DNA of 25,384 nucleotides. Origin: JAUIAI01 sp049680625 (lineage in GTDB: Bacteria > Pseudomonadota > Gammaproteobacteria > Burkholderiales > Burkholderiaceae_E). The notes under the pieces are model-generated. The model saw nothing but the letters and a program-made list of their open reading frames with translations, had not been told where the DNA came from and did not search any database. The stretch covers positions 1 to 25,384 of the forward strand of contig JBAUID010000196.1 of the NCBI GenBank assembly GCA_049680625.1, in the 5' to 3' direction. Shown here piece after piece: positions 1-7,256 of the stretch (position 1 is the first letter of the stretch; the number at the start of each line of letters is the position of its first letter). Made by a program: the position numbers and the translations under genes.

Positions 1-2
1 AT

Positions 3-107
3 TCGACCTGGTCCAAAGAAAACGGCCCTGGGCCGGTGTACAGAAAGATTTCCGGTGTCGGCTCGGTGGCTGAGATCACCGAACGGGCGCTGAACAGCCT
101 CAAATAA
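3..107 (+). CDS. adk: Adenylate kinase, C-terminal end (partial)
   Basis: The frame open from the window edge ends at TAA (105-107) and gives 34 residues. The stretch YRKISGVGSVAEITERALNS resembles the last strand and helix of bacterial adenylate kinases, where a Tyr/Lys-rich strand is followed by a G-x-G-x-V-x-x-I helix. Adenylate kinase converts ATP + AMP to 2 ADP in the cytoplasm. The catalytic part lies outside the window, so the call rests on the tail alone. It lies 160 bases upstream of the pyrophosphatase gene on the same strand. Both products deal with by-products of ATP-consuming biosynthesis (AMP and PPi), but co-transcription is not shown. The end of another small nucleotide-binding enzyme is possible. 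Confidence 0.6.
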   Translation, partial: STWSKENGPGPVYRKISGVGSVAEITERALNSLK

Positions 108-144
108 GCTGGCCGGAATATCGACCAGTGTTACAGCGTCCCGG

Positions 145-167
145 CTTGTCTCACAAGAGTTTTTTTT
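145..167 (+). terminator. Possible weak intrinsic terminator after adk
   Basis: A 5-bp stem (cttgt 145-149, acaag 153-157) with a ctc loop is followed after two bases by eight T (160-167). The stem is short, so termination is probably partial at best. It could separate adk from hppA. I see no convincing -10/-35 pair in the 100 bases before hppA. Confidence 0.35.
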
Positions 168-257
168 AGCTTTAGAATGAGCGCAACCGCGCAAAAGCGA
201 GCGCTGAACAAATACCTGTTAATTCAATCATCTTCACCAAAATAAGTCTTCAAATCT

Positions 258-262
258 GGAGG
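258..262 (+). promoter_or_regulatory. Ribosome binding site of hppA
   Basis: A full GGAGG lies 5 bases before the ATG at 268. It fixes the start of the long fusion protein and suggests efficient initiation. Confidence 0.8.
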
Positions 263-267
263 AATAC

Positions 268-3200
268 ATGAGTGGCTCAGCTACTTTCGGGATCTGGTTA
301 GCGATCCTTTGCGGCATCGCCGCCGTGGCTTACGGTTTCTGGAAAAGAAACTGGATCTACGGCCTGGACGCCGGAAATTCACGAATGCAAGAAATTGCAG
401 GTGCTATTGAACAAGGCGCTAAGGCATATCTGGACCGCCAGTACAAGGCAATTGCCTATGTCGGCGTTGTCCTGTTTTTCCTGATTCTGATTGTCCTGGG
501 CAAAGGCATGGCCTTTGGCTTCTTACTCGGTGCGGTGTTGTCCGGTGCAGCCGGCTATCTGGGCATGTATGTATCAGTGCGCGCCAACGTGCGTACGACA
601 CAAGCTGCCACCCGCGGCATCGAAGAAGCCCTGGCAGTTGCCTTCCAGGGCGGCGCGATCACCGGCATGTTGGTGGTTGGCCTGGGTATCCTTGGCGTTT
701 CGCTCTACTTCGGATTCCTTTGGCTGTTTGCACCCGATACGGTCTCCGCCAGCAATGGGCTGCACGATGTGCTTAAGCCTCTGGTGGGTCTGGCCTTTGG
801 CTCGTCGCTGATTTCCATCTTTGCCCGTTTGGGCGGCGGCATCTTCACCAAGGGTGCTGACGTTGGCGCTGATCTGGTTGGCAAAGTTGAAGCCGGAATT
901 CCTGAAGACGACCCACGTAACCCGGCAGTGATTGCCGACAACGTCGGTGACAACGTTGGCGATTGTGCCGGTATGGCCGCCGACTTGTTCGAAACCTACG
1001 CCGTTACAGTCATTGCCACGATGCTGCTCGGCTCTCTGATGATTGTCGGTGGAGAAATGCAGGCGGTGGTTTATCCGCTGGTGCTGGGTGCTGTCTCCAT
1101 TGTCGCTTCAATTGTCGGCGTGACATTTGTGAAAGCCACACCGGGCATGACCAACGTCATGCCGGCGCTATACCGTGGCCTGATCGTTGCCGGTATTGTT
1201 GCCGCCATTGGTTCACTGTTTGCCACTGCCCTGATGTTCGGTGGCTGGGATCTGCCTGGCATCAGTGTCATGGCTTTGTGGTTCTGTGTGCTGGTTGGCC
1301 TGGCGCTGACCGGCGCAATCGTCTGGGTAACCGAGTACTACACCGGCACCCAGTACAAACCGGTTCAGGATGTGGCTGCCGCTTCAACCACCGGCCATGC
1401 AACCAACATCATTGCCGGCCTCGCCGTGTCGATGAAATCCACCGGCTACCCGGTGTTGCTGGTCTGTTTATCGATTCTGTTGTCTTACTGGGCTGCCGGT
1501 TTGTACGGCATAGCCGTTTCCGCTACTGCCATGCTGTCAATGGCTGGCATCATTGTTGCGCTGGACGCCTACGGCCCAATTACCGATAACGCTGGTGGAA
1601 TTGCCGAAATGGCCGACCTGCCCGAATCGGTTCGCGCGGTCACCGACCCACTCGACGCCGTTGGCAACACGACCAAGGCCGTTACCAAGGGTTATGCCAT
1701 TGGCTCTGCCGGCCTGGCAGCCCTGGTCTTGTTTGCGGACTACACCCACGCGCTAGGCGGCAACGTAGCCTTTGACCTGGCGAATCCGAACGTGATTGTC
1801 GGCTTGTTCATCGGCGGTTTGATTCCCTTCCTGTTTGGCGCGATGGCTATGGAAGCTGTTGGCCGCGCCGCTGGCTCGGTGGTTGAAGAAGTTCGCCGCC
1901 AGTTCCGCGAAATTCCGGGCATCATGGATGGCACCGGAAAACCCGACTACTCAACCGCGGTTGATTTGCTGACAGCGTCTGCTATTAAAGAGATGATCAA
2001 GCCGTCATTACTGCCGGTTGTGGTTCCCTGCCTCGTCGCCTTCTTCCTCGGCGCTGAAGCCGTTGGCGGCATGCTGATGGGTACGATTGTGACCGGCTTG
2101 TTTGTCGCTATCTCGATGTGTACCGGTGGTGGCGCGTGGGATAACGCCAAGAAATATATTGAAGACGGCAATCACGGTGGCAAAGGCAGCGATGCCCACA
2201 AAGCTGCTGTTACCGGTGATACCGTTGGTGACCCGTATAAAGACACAGCGGGCCCGGCAATTAACCCTCTCATTAAAATCATGAACATTGTGGCGCTAAT
2301 GCTCGCGCCGCTGATGGCGACCGGTGATGCACCGGCCGACAATGCGATGCACGGCGCCACAACTGCACCAGTCGCAGTCACGGCAACTTCAGAAGCCAAA
2401 CCGGTTACCGAAGTTAAAACCCCTGAAGCCACAACCAAAGCGGAACCGGAAGCAAAGCCAGAAACCAAACCTGAAGCTTCAACGACTACTGCGAGTGGCA
2501 CGGTTGCTGCAGCCGCAGCAGGTGCAGCAGCCGCGACCGCGGTAACTGCGAGCAATGCGATTCCGGCCATTCAGACTCTGGCTGGTGGTTCTATTCAGTC
2601 GGCATCTGGTGCCGCTGCCAGCGCGGCCCAGGCTGCCCAGGAAGCAGCCGCCGCTGCTCAGGCGGCAGCAGCCTCTGCCCAGGCTGCTGCCAAGGCGGCG
2701 TCTGACGCTGCTGCATCGGTAGCCAAAGCAACCTCGGCAACTGATGAAGCGGCTGGCAAGCTCACCGCAGCCGCAACGGCAACTGATGAAGCGACCGGCA
2801 AGCTCACCGCAGCCGCAACGGCAACCGGTGAAGCAACCGGCGCGTTGAGTACCAAGCTTGACGAAGCGGTTATGTCAGTTGGAAACGCCACAACCCTGGC
2901 GGGCGACGCTGCCACCAGGGCCCAGGAAGTTTCCGATAGCCTTGGCAAGGCTTCAGAGACCGTGACTACTGCTATCGCCTCGGTGAACGAAAGCCTGACC
3001 TCAGCGGTCGCGCCCGTTACCGAAACGGTTGATAAAGCCACTGAAAGCCTAACCGGTGCCACTGAAAAAGCAACCGCCGCGGCTGACTCGATGGACCAGG
3101 CGGTTACCCGCTTTGCCTCTGTTGCACAAAGCACCGAGAAATCGGCTGCCGCAGCTGAGCAGGCCGCAACGGCAGCCATCGCAGCTGCCGGCTCTGCCGG

Positions 3201-6006
3201 TCTGATTGCGCGGGACGCAACGGTTGCCGCTGAAAAAGTCTCAGGCGCAAGCCAGATGGCAATGGGTTTGATCGGTAATTCAACCGAACAAGCTCAGACA
3301 GCTGCGTCAGCTGCTACCGAAACTGTCACCGTCGCAGCAACAAATGCGGCCCAGGCAGCGACGGCAGCCGCCGAGTCAGCTAACAGTGCGGCCAGCGCCG
3401 CATCTGAGGCCGCTGCCAAAGCTGCCGGCGTTGCCGACGCGATGACAACCAGTGGCAAAGAAGTCGTTGATGCAGTGACCGCGGCTGCAACCTCAGCCAC
3501 TGAAGCTGCCGGCGCGATGACAACCAGCGGTAAAGAAGTCGTTGACGCAGTGACTGCGGCTGCAACCTCAGCCACTGAAGCTGCCGGTACGGTGACTCAA
3601 GCGTCTGAAAGCCTTATCGAGCAGCAAAAGAAGGCTGTCGAAGATGCCAAGGCTGAAGAAGTCTCACAAGCCATTGCCGCGGCCCGCGCTGCAGAGGAAG
3701 CTGCAAAAGCTGCTGAAGCAGCCGAAGCCGCTAAAGCACAAGCGCAAGCAGAAGCAGCAAAAAATGAGCAAGCTGAAGCGCAAGCGGTTGCCCCGATAGC
3801 AACCGCAGTTGGTGAAGCCGTTGAAGCAGCGAAAGCTGCTGCGGCCTCAGCCAGTGAAGCCGCGGGCGCCGCGCAAACCGCGGCAACCTCGGCAAACGAG
3901 GCAGCCGGCGTTGCCAAGGAAGCTACTGCTGCCGCCTCTGAAGCCACAGCAGCAGCAACCCAAGCTGCTGAGACTGCCAGAGCCGCCACCGCAGCCGCCA
4001 CCGAGTTAGCAACAACAGTGGGCGCTGCCCGCGATGAAACGGTTCACGCTATTTCATCTGCAACAAGCTCATTGTCCACTGCCGGTGAGAACCTGAGCAC
4101 AACTGCAGGCACGATCAGCACGGCCGGCGAACAAGCCGCCGCGATGGTTAACCAGGCAGCTGCAGCAGCGGCAGACTCAGCCGCCAAAGCAACGGCCGAC
4201 ATTGCGGCCGCCAGCACGAATGCGGTTGGTTTGATTGGCTCTTCCTCCAAAGAGTCGTCAACGGTTACCGCATCTGTCGCAGAGCAAGTCAGCAACCAGG
4301 TGACAACGGCTGTTGCCGCTGCGGTGGAAGCAGTGAACTCGGCCAGCGCGTCCGCGACAACAGCAGCAAATGCTGCTGGGGAAGCGGCTTCGGCAGCAAC
4401 CGGAGCGGCTGAAGGGGCCAGAACTGCAGCAAGCACGGTCACCGAAGCTGCTGACGCAGCCAAAGTTGCCGGTGAAGCAGCCCGTGGTGCCGCCCAGGCT
4501 ACCCAGGCAGCGAGTGCCGAAATCACCGGTGCAACCGAAGCAGCCAAAGCCGCATCAGTCGAAATTGCCACAGCAACCGCTGCCGCAAAATCCGCTGCAA
4601 CCGATATTGCCAGTGCATCCGAAGCAGCCAAAGCCGCATCTGGTGATATCGCCAGCGCCGCTGAAGCCGCCAAGGTGGCCGGTGAGGCAGCCTCCAGTGC
4701 CGCCTCTGCTGCGACGACTGCCGCGAATGCGTCGTCAAGTGCTGCCGAGGCAACCAAGATGGCCACCGCTGAAGTAACTGGCACAGCCGATGCAGCGAAA
4801 GCCGCAGCCGGTCAGATTGCCAGCGCTGTTGAAGCCGCCACCGCAGCCGGCAATTCGGCCAGTGGTGCGGCACAAGCGGCCCAGGCCGCCAGTGAGGCCG
4901 CTACGGCTGCCGCTACGGCAGCTCAGGCAGCTACCGGTGACATCAGCACAGCTTCTGAAACTGCCAAAGCGGCGTCGACGGAGATTGCCGGCGCGGTTGA
5001 GTCGGCCAAAGCAGCTGGTGCCGCAGCATCGGGCGCTGCTGACTCGGCCAAGGCAGCCAGCGAAGCGGCCAATGGTGCGGCACAAGCGGCTCAGGCTGCC
5101 GGTGAAGCAGCAACTGCTGCCGCAACAGCGGCGCAGGCAGCCACCGGTGACATCAGCACAGCTTCTGAAACTGCCAAAGCGGCGTCGACAGAAATTGCCG
5201 GCGCGGTCGAGTCGGCCAAAGCAGCTGGTGCCGCTGCATCGGGCGCTGCTGACTCTGCCAAGGCGGCCAGTGAAGCGGCCAGCGGTGCAGCGGATGCTGC
5301 CAAAGTAGCCAGCAGTGCCGCAACCGGTGCTGCCGACGCTGCAAAGGCAGCGGCCCAGGCCACCCAGGCGGCAACCAGTGATGTTACTGGCGCGGCCAGC
5401 GCAGCCGGCGAAGCCGGTAAAGCAGCCAGCGGTGCAGCTGAACTCGCAACGAGCGCAGCAAACGCAGCCAAGTCAGCGGCCAGTGCAGCCACCGCGGCGG
5501 CCAGTGCGGCCTCCGATGCGGCAGGCGCCGCAGCAAAGGCCGCAACTCGCGCGATGGAAGCCCCCCCGGCTCCCGTCAGCCTGGCTCAGCCAATGCAACC
5601 TGCGACACCACCCCAGCCAGCTGTTGTCCCTCCTCCGAAACCGGCGGTGGTGGCAACACCTAAACCTGCCGCAGCGGTTTCAGCCCCAGAACAAAAGAGT
5701 GCGTACTTCCGCATCAACAGCTCAACGGTGCTGGCACGGGCAGCCGGCGACATGGCTGAACTGGCCGACTGGGCAAAATCCGATACCGACAACGTATTGG
5801 GTCTGACCGGTTTCACCGACGGCACTGGTAACCAGGCAACCAACGAAGAACTGGCCAAACAACGCGCCGCCGCTGTTCGCCAGTTGTTGCTTGATCTCGG
5901 CGTAGCCGAGGCCCAAATCAACATGGTGCCGCCAGTTCAGATCGAAGCGGCCCCGGGTCAGTCCTGGCAGGCCCGCCGGGTTGATGTTGTGCCACAAGGC
6001 AACTAA
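268..6006 (+). CDS. hppA: K+-independent H+-pumping membrane pyrophosphatase fused to Ala-rich coiled coil and OmpA-like domain
   Basis: The protein has 1,912 residues; bacterial membrane pyrophosphatases usually have about 660-700. Residues 1-684 are a complete M-PPase, which hydrolyses cytoplasmic PPi to export H+. The D-x7-K-x-E motif is D198/K206/E208, followed by the Asp-rich DNVGDNVGD segment (224-232) and the C-terminal GDTVGDPYKDTAGP segment (650-663). K470 and T473 in GNTTKAVT mark the K+-independent class. After a Pro/Glu/Lys/Thr linker (about 688-745) come roughly 1,020 Ala-rich residues in heptad-like repeats, a Pro-rich hinge (1765-1805) and an OmpA-like domain (1811-1912) with D1851 and R1866, the two residues that hold diaminopimelate in OmpA-family domains. 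Known M-PPases have both termini outside the cytoplasm, so the extension should be periplasmic. Its function is inferred. RBS GGAGG is 5 bases upstream; a strong terminator follows. Confidence 0.93.
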   Translation: MSGSATFGIWLAILCGIAAVAYGFWKRNWIYGLDAGNSRMQEIAGAIEQGAKAYLDRQYKAIAYVGVVLFFLILIVLGKGMAFGFLLGAVLSGAAGYLGMYVSVRANVRTTQAATRGIEEALAVAFQGGAITGMLVVGLGILGVSLYFGFLWLFAPDTVSASNGLHDVLKPLVGLAFGSSLISIFARLGGGIFTKGADVGADLVGKVEAGIPEDDPRNPAVIADNVGDNVGDCAGMAADLFETYAVTVIATMLLGSLMIVGGEMQAVVYPLVLGAVSIVASIVGVTFVKATPGMTNVMPALYRGLIVAGIVAAIGSLFATALMFGGWDLPGISVMALWFCVLVGLALTGAIVWVTEYYTGTQYKPVQDVAAASTTGHATNIIAGLAVSMKSTGYPVLLVCLSILLSYWAAGLYGIAVSATAMLSMAGIIVALDAYGPITDNAGGIAEMADLPESVRAVTDPLDAVGNTTKAVTKGYAIGSAGLAALVLFADYTHALGGNVAFDLANPNVIVGLFIGGLIPFLFGAMAMEAVGRAAGSVVEEVRRQFREIPGIMDGTGKPDYSTAVDLLTASAIKEMIKPSLLPVVVPCLVAFFLGAEAVGGMLMGTIVTGLFVAISMCTGGGAWDNAKKYIEDGNHGGKGSDAHKAAVTGDTVGDPYKDTAGPAINPLIKIMNIVALMLAPLMATGDAPADNAMHGATTAPVAVTATSEAKPVTEVKTPEATTKAEPEAKPETKPEASTTTASGTVAAAAAGAAAATAVTASNAIPAIQTLAGGSIQSASGAAASAAQAAQEAAAAAQAAAASAQAAAKAASDAAASVAKATSATDEAAGKLTAAATATDEATGKLTAAATATGEATGALSTKLDEAVMSVGNATTLAGDAATRAQEVSDSLGKASETVTTAIASVNESLTSAVAPVTETVDKATESLTGATEKATAAADSMDQAVTRFASVAQSTEKSAAAAEQAATAAIAAAGSAGLIARDATVAAEKVSGASQMAMGLIGNSTEQAQTAASAATETVTVAATNAAQAATAAAESANSAASAASEAAAKAAGVADAMTTSGKEVVDAVTAAATSATEAAGAMTTSGKEVVDAVTAAATSATEAAGTVTQASESLIEQQKKAVEDAKAEEVSQAIAAARAAEEAAKAAEAAEAAKAQAQAEAAKNEQAEAQAVAPIATAVGEAVEAAKAAAASASEAAGAAQTAATSANEAAGVAKEATAAASEATAAATQAAETARAATAAATELATTVGAARDETVHAISSATSSLSTAGENLSTTAGTISTAGEQAAAMVNQAAAAAADSAAKATADIAAASTNAVGLIGSSSKESSTVTASVAEQVSNQVTTAVAAAVEAVNSASASATTAANAAGEAASAATGAAEGARTAASTVTEAADAAKVAGEAARGAAQATQAASAEITGATEAAKAASVEIATATAAAKSAATDIASASEAAKAASGDIASAAEAAKVAGEAASSAASAATTAANASSSAAEATKMATAEVTGTADAAKAAAGQIASAVEAATAAGNSASGAAQAAQAASEAATAAATAAQAATGDISTASETAKAASTEIAGAVESAKAAGAAASGAADSAKAASEAANGAAQAAQAAGEAATAAATAAQAATGDISTASETAKAASTEIAGAVESAKAAGAAASGAADSAKAASEAASGAADAAKVASSAATGAADAAKAAAQATQAATSDVTGAASAAGEAGKAASGAAELATSAANAAKSAASAATAAASAASDAAGAAAKAATRAMEAPPAPVSLAQPMQPATPPQPAVVPPPKPAVVATPKPAAAVSAPEQKSAYFRINSSTVLARAAGDMAELADWAKSDTDNVLGLTGFTDGTGNQATNEELAKQRAAAVRQLLLDLGVAEAQINMVPPVQIEAAPGQSWQARRVDVVPQGN
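2761..2844 (+). repeat. 42-bp tandem repeat inside hppA
   Basis: Two adjacent 42-base units (2761-2802, 2803-2844) encode the 14-residue unit LTAAATATDEATGK and a diverged copy. A partial copy precedes them. The unit length equals that of the longer array near the 3' end, so the whole extension appears to have grown in 14-residue steps. Confidence 0.8.
3439..3588 (+). repeat. 75-bp tandem duplication inside hppA
   Basis: Units 3439-3513 and 3514-3588 each encode the same 25 residues, beginning AMTTSGKEVVDAV. The copies differ at five codons, all synonymous, so the protein sequence is fully conserved while the DNA has drifted. Confidence 0.9.
4351..5526 (+). repeat. In-register array of 28 fourteen-residue (42-bp) repeats in HppA
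   Basis: Residues 1362-1753 divide into 28 consecutive 14-residue units with no insertion or deletion. Typical units are EITGATEAAKAASV, DIASASEAAKAASG and EIAGAVESAKAAGA. Positions 2, 5, 9 and 12 are Ile/Ala, Ala, Ala and Ala, a 3-4-3-4 spacing that matches the a/d core of two heptads. Position 10 is often Lys; positions 1 and 7 are often Glu or Asp. This is what an Ala-cored coiled coil would look like. The coiled-coil reading is inference; the periodicity is seen directly. Confidence 0.85.
4864..5283 (+). repeat. 210-bp tandem duplication inside hppA (5 x 14 residues)
   Basis: Unit 1 (4864-5073) and unit 2 (5074-5283) encode 70 residues each and differ at only two (Ser/Gly at unit position 10, Asn/Ser at position 70). 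Comparing codons, 20 of 70 differ and 18 of these are synonymous. A degenerate third copy follows from 5284. The length is exactly five 14-residue steps. Confidence 0.9.
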
Positions 6007-6083
6007 GCCGCTGGCTAACCACAACAGCAGCCGATTTTCCGGTTAGCTTGGTTGGCCCTCGATTGGCCCGATTGGCTATCAGC

Positions 6084-6114
6084 AAAGCGGAGGCTTCAGC
6101 CTCCGCTTTTTTTT
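6084..6114 (+). terminator. Strong intrinsic terminator after hppA
   Basis: A perfect 11-bp stem (aaagcggaggc 6084-6094, gcctccgcttt 6099-6109) with a TTCA loop runs into eight T (6107-6114). It lies 78 bases after the hppA stop and isolates it from the SDR gene. Confidence 0.93.
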
Positions 6115-6178
6115 GGTTTATGCTTTACAGCAAATCTCGCAGGCAAATTAGTCATCAACAGGAAATTGGAGAATACGA

Positions 6179-6943
6179 ATGAAGGTTACTGACCGAGTTG
6201 TTATCGTCACCGGGGGGGCATCGGGCCTTGGTGCCGCAACTGCAGCCATACTCGCCAGCGCCGGTGCAAAAATACTGATTGCCGACCTCAACGAAGAACT
6301 CGGCCAGAGTCATGCTGCCAAAATTGGTAACGGTGCCCGCTTCCAGCGCTGTGACGTGTCGTCGGAATCGGATGCTCAAGCCGCCGTTGATGCCGCGGTG
6401 GCCATGGGCCAGGTCAGTGGCCTGGTGAACTGTGCCGGCATTGGTACCGCTGGTAAAACAGTTGGTCGGGATGGTCCGCTGCCGCTGGCCAACTTCACCC
6501 GGGTAATCAACGTGAACCTGATTGGTAGCTTCAACATGTTGCGCCTGGCCGCGGCGGCAATGGCGAAGGCGCAGCCCAATGATGAAGGCGAACGTGGGGT
6601 TATTGTGAACACTGCATCGGTTGCCGCTTTTGACGGACAGATTGGCCAGGCCGCCTACAGTGCGTCCAAAGGCGGAATTGTGGGCATGACATTGCCAATC
6701 GCCCGTGATTTATCCCGTGAAGGCATTCGGGTGGTGACTATTGCCCCTGGCTTGTTCCTGACGCCGCTGCTGCAAGGCCTGCCCCAGGAAGCACAAGACT
6801 CTCTTGGTAATCAAGTGCCATTTCCGCCGCGGCTTGGGCGCCCGGAAGAATACGCCGGTATGGTCGCTCACATCTTTGACAACGTGATGCTCAACGGTGA
6901 AACCATCCGCCTTGATGGTGCTATCCGTATGGCGCCACGTTAG
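6179..6943 (+). CDS. Short-chain dehydrogenase/reductase, 3-hydroxyacyl-CoA dehydrogenase type 2-like
   Basis: A 254-residue classical SDR, the usual length. The NAD(H)-binding motif TGGASGLG is at residues 11-18, NCAG follows the fourth strand, and the catalytic triad is S147, Y160 and K164 with standard spacing. The D-L-N after the second strand suggests NAD(H) rather than NADP(H). The overall sequence, including the NTASVAAFDGQIGQAAYSAS region, recalls the HSD10/FabG-like group that oxidises 3-hydroxyacyl-CoA or related secondary alcohols. Substrate is inferred and could differ. GGAG (6168-6171) lies 7 bases before the ATG. It is the first gene of a closely spaced group with a KTSC gene (18 bases downstream), earP and efp. 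Confidence 0.85.
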   Translation: MKVTDRVVIVTGGASGLGAATAAILASAGAKILIADLNEELGQSHAAKIGNGARFQRCDVSSESDAQAAVDAAVAMGQVSGLVNCAGIGTAGKTVGRDGPLPLANFTRVINVNLIGSFNMLRLAAAAMAKAQPNDEGERGVIVNTASVAAFDGQIGQAAYSASKGGIVGMTLPIARDLSREGIRVVTIAPGLFLTPLLQGLPQEAQDSLGNQVPFPPRLGRPEEYAGMVAHIFDNVMLNGETIRLDGAIRMAPR

Positions 6944-6961
6944 TTTTTTGAGGTCACGACG

Positions 6962-7240
6962 GTGCAACGACAAAAACTCCATGGCGGAAAATTGCGCTCT
7001 GCCGGCTACGACCCCGTTGCACGAGAATTGGAAATTGAGTTCAGCAACCGGGACGTCCGGATATTTATCGGGGTTCCTGACGATGTCTGGCGGCGCTTGT
7101 TGTCAGCGCCAAACCCGGCGACCTATTACGAAGACCGCATCGAAGACGAGTATGCCTTCCATCCGGGTCAGCGCGATCAGGACACTAACGCCCAGGACAA
7201 GCTGAACGACTTGTTCTCCGGGGGCTCGTCACAGGCTTAG
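6962..7240 (+). CDS. KTSC-domain small protein
   Basis: A 92-residue protein starting at GTG, with GAGGT (6950-6954) 7 bases before it. Residues about 10-65 match the KTSC pattern: a GYDP turn, a strand (ELEIEF), an aromatic/hydrophobic strand ending in GVP, a helix W-x-x-L-L-x-A, and a final Y-x-x-x-I-x-x-x-Y. The canonical K-T-S-C residues are only partly kept. The C-terminal 30 residues are charged and probably disordered. KTSC domains occur alone or fused to Lys-tRNA synthetase and nucleases; their role is poorly known, with nucleic-acid binding suggested. Gaps of 18 bases upstream and 16 downstream suggest co-transcription with the SDR gene and earP. Confidence 0.75.
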   Translation: MQRQKLHGGKLRSAGYDPVARELEIEFSNRDVRIFIGVPDDVWRRLLSAPNPATYYEDRIEDEYAFHPGQRDQDTNAQDKLNDLFSGGSSQA

Positions 7241-7256
7241 TTCGCTGGATCAACGC

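Noticed and set aside
4044..4784. Long open frame on the - strand opposite the hppA repeats (others at 2658-3179, 3597-4001 and 5091-5492)
   Set aside because: These are Ala/Val/Ser-rich mirror images of GC-rich Ala codons on +. They have no ribosome binding sites or recognisable domains, and the + frame is continuous with two known domains.
2329..5700. Idea that the Ala-rich stretch is an assembly join between hppA and an unrelated ompA-like gene
   Set aside because: The frame is kept for over 3 kb, no ribosome binding site precedes the OmpA-like part, and repeat copies differ by silent changes, which a collapse or chimera would not produce.
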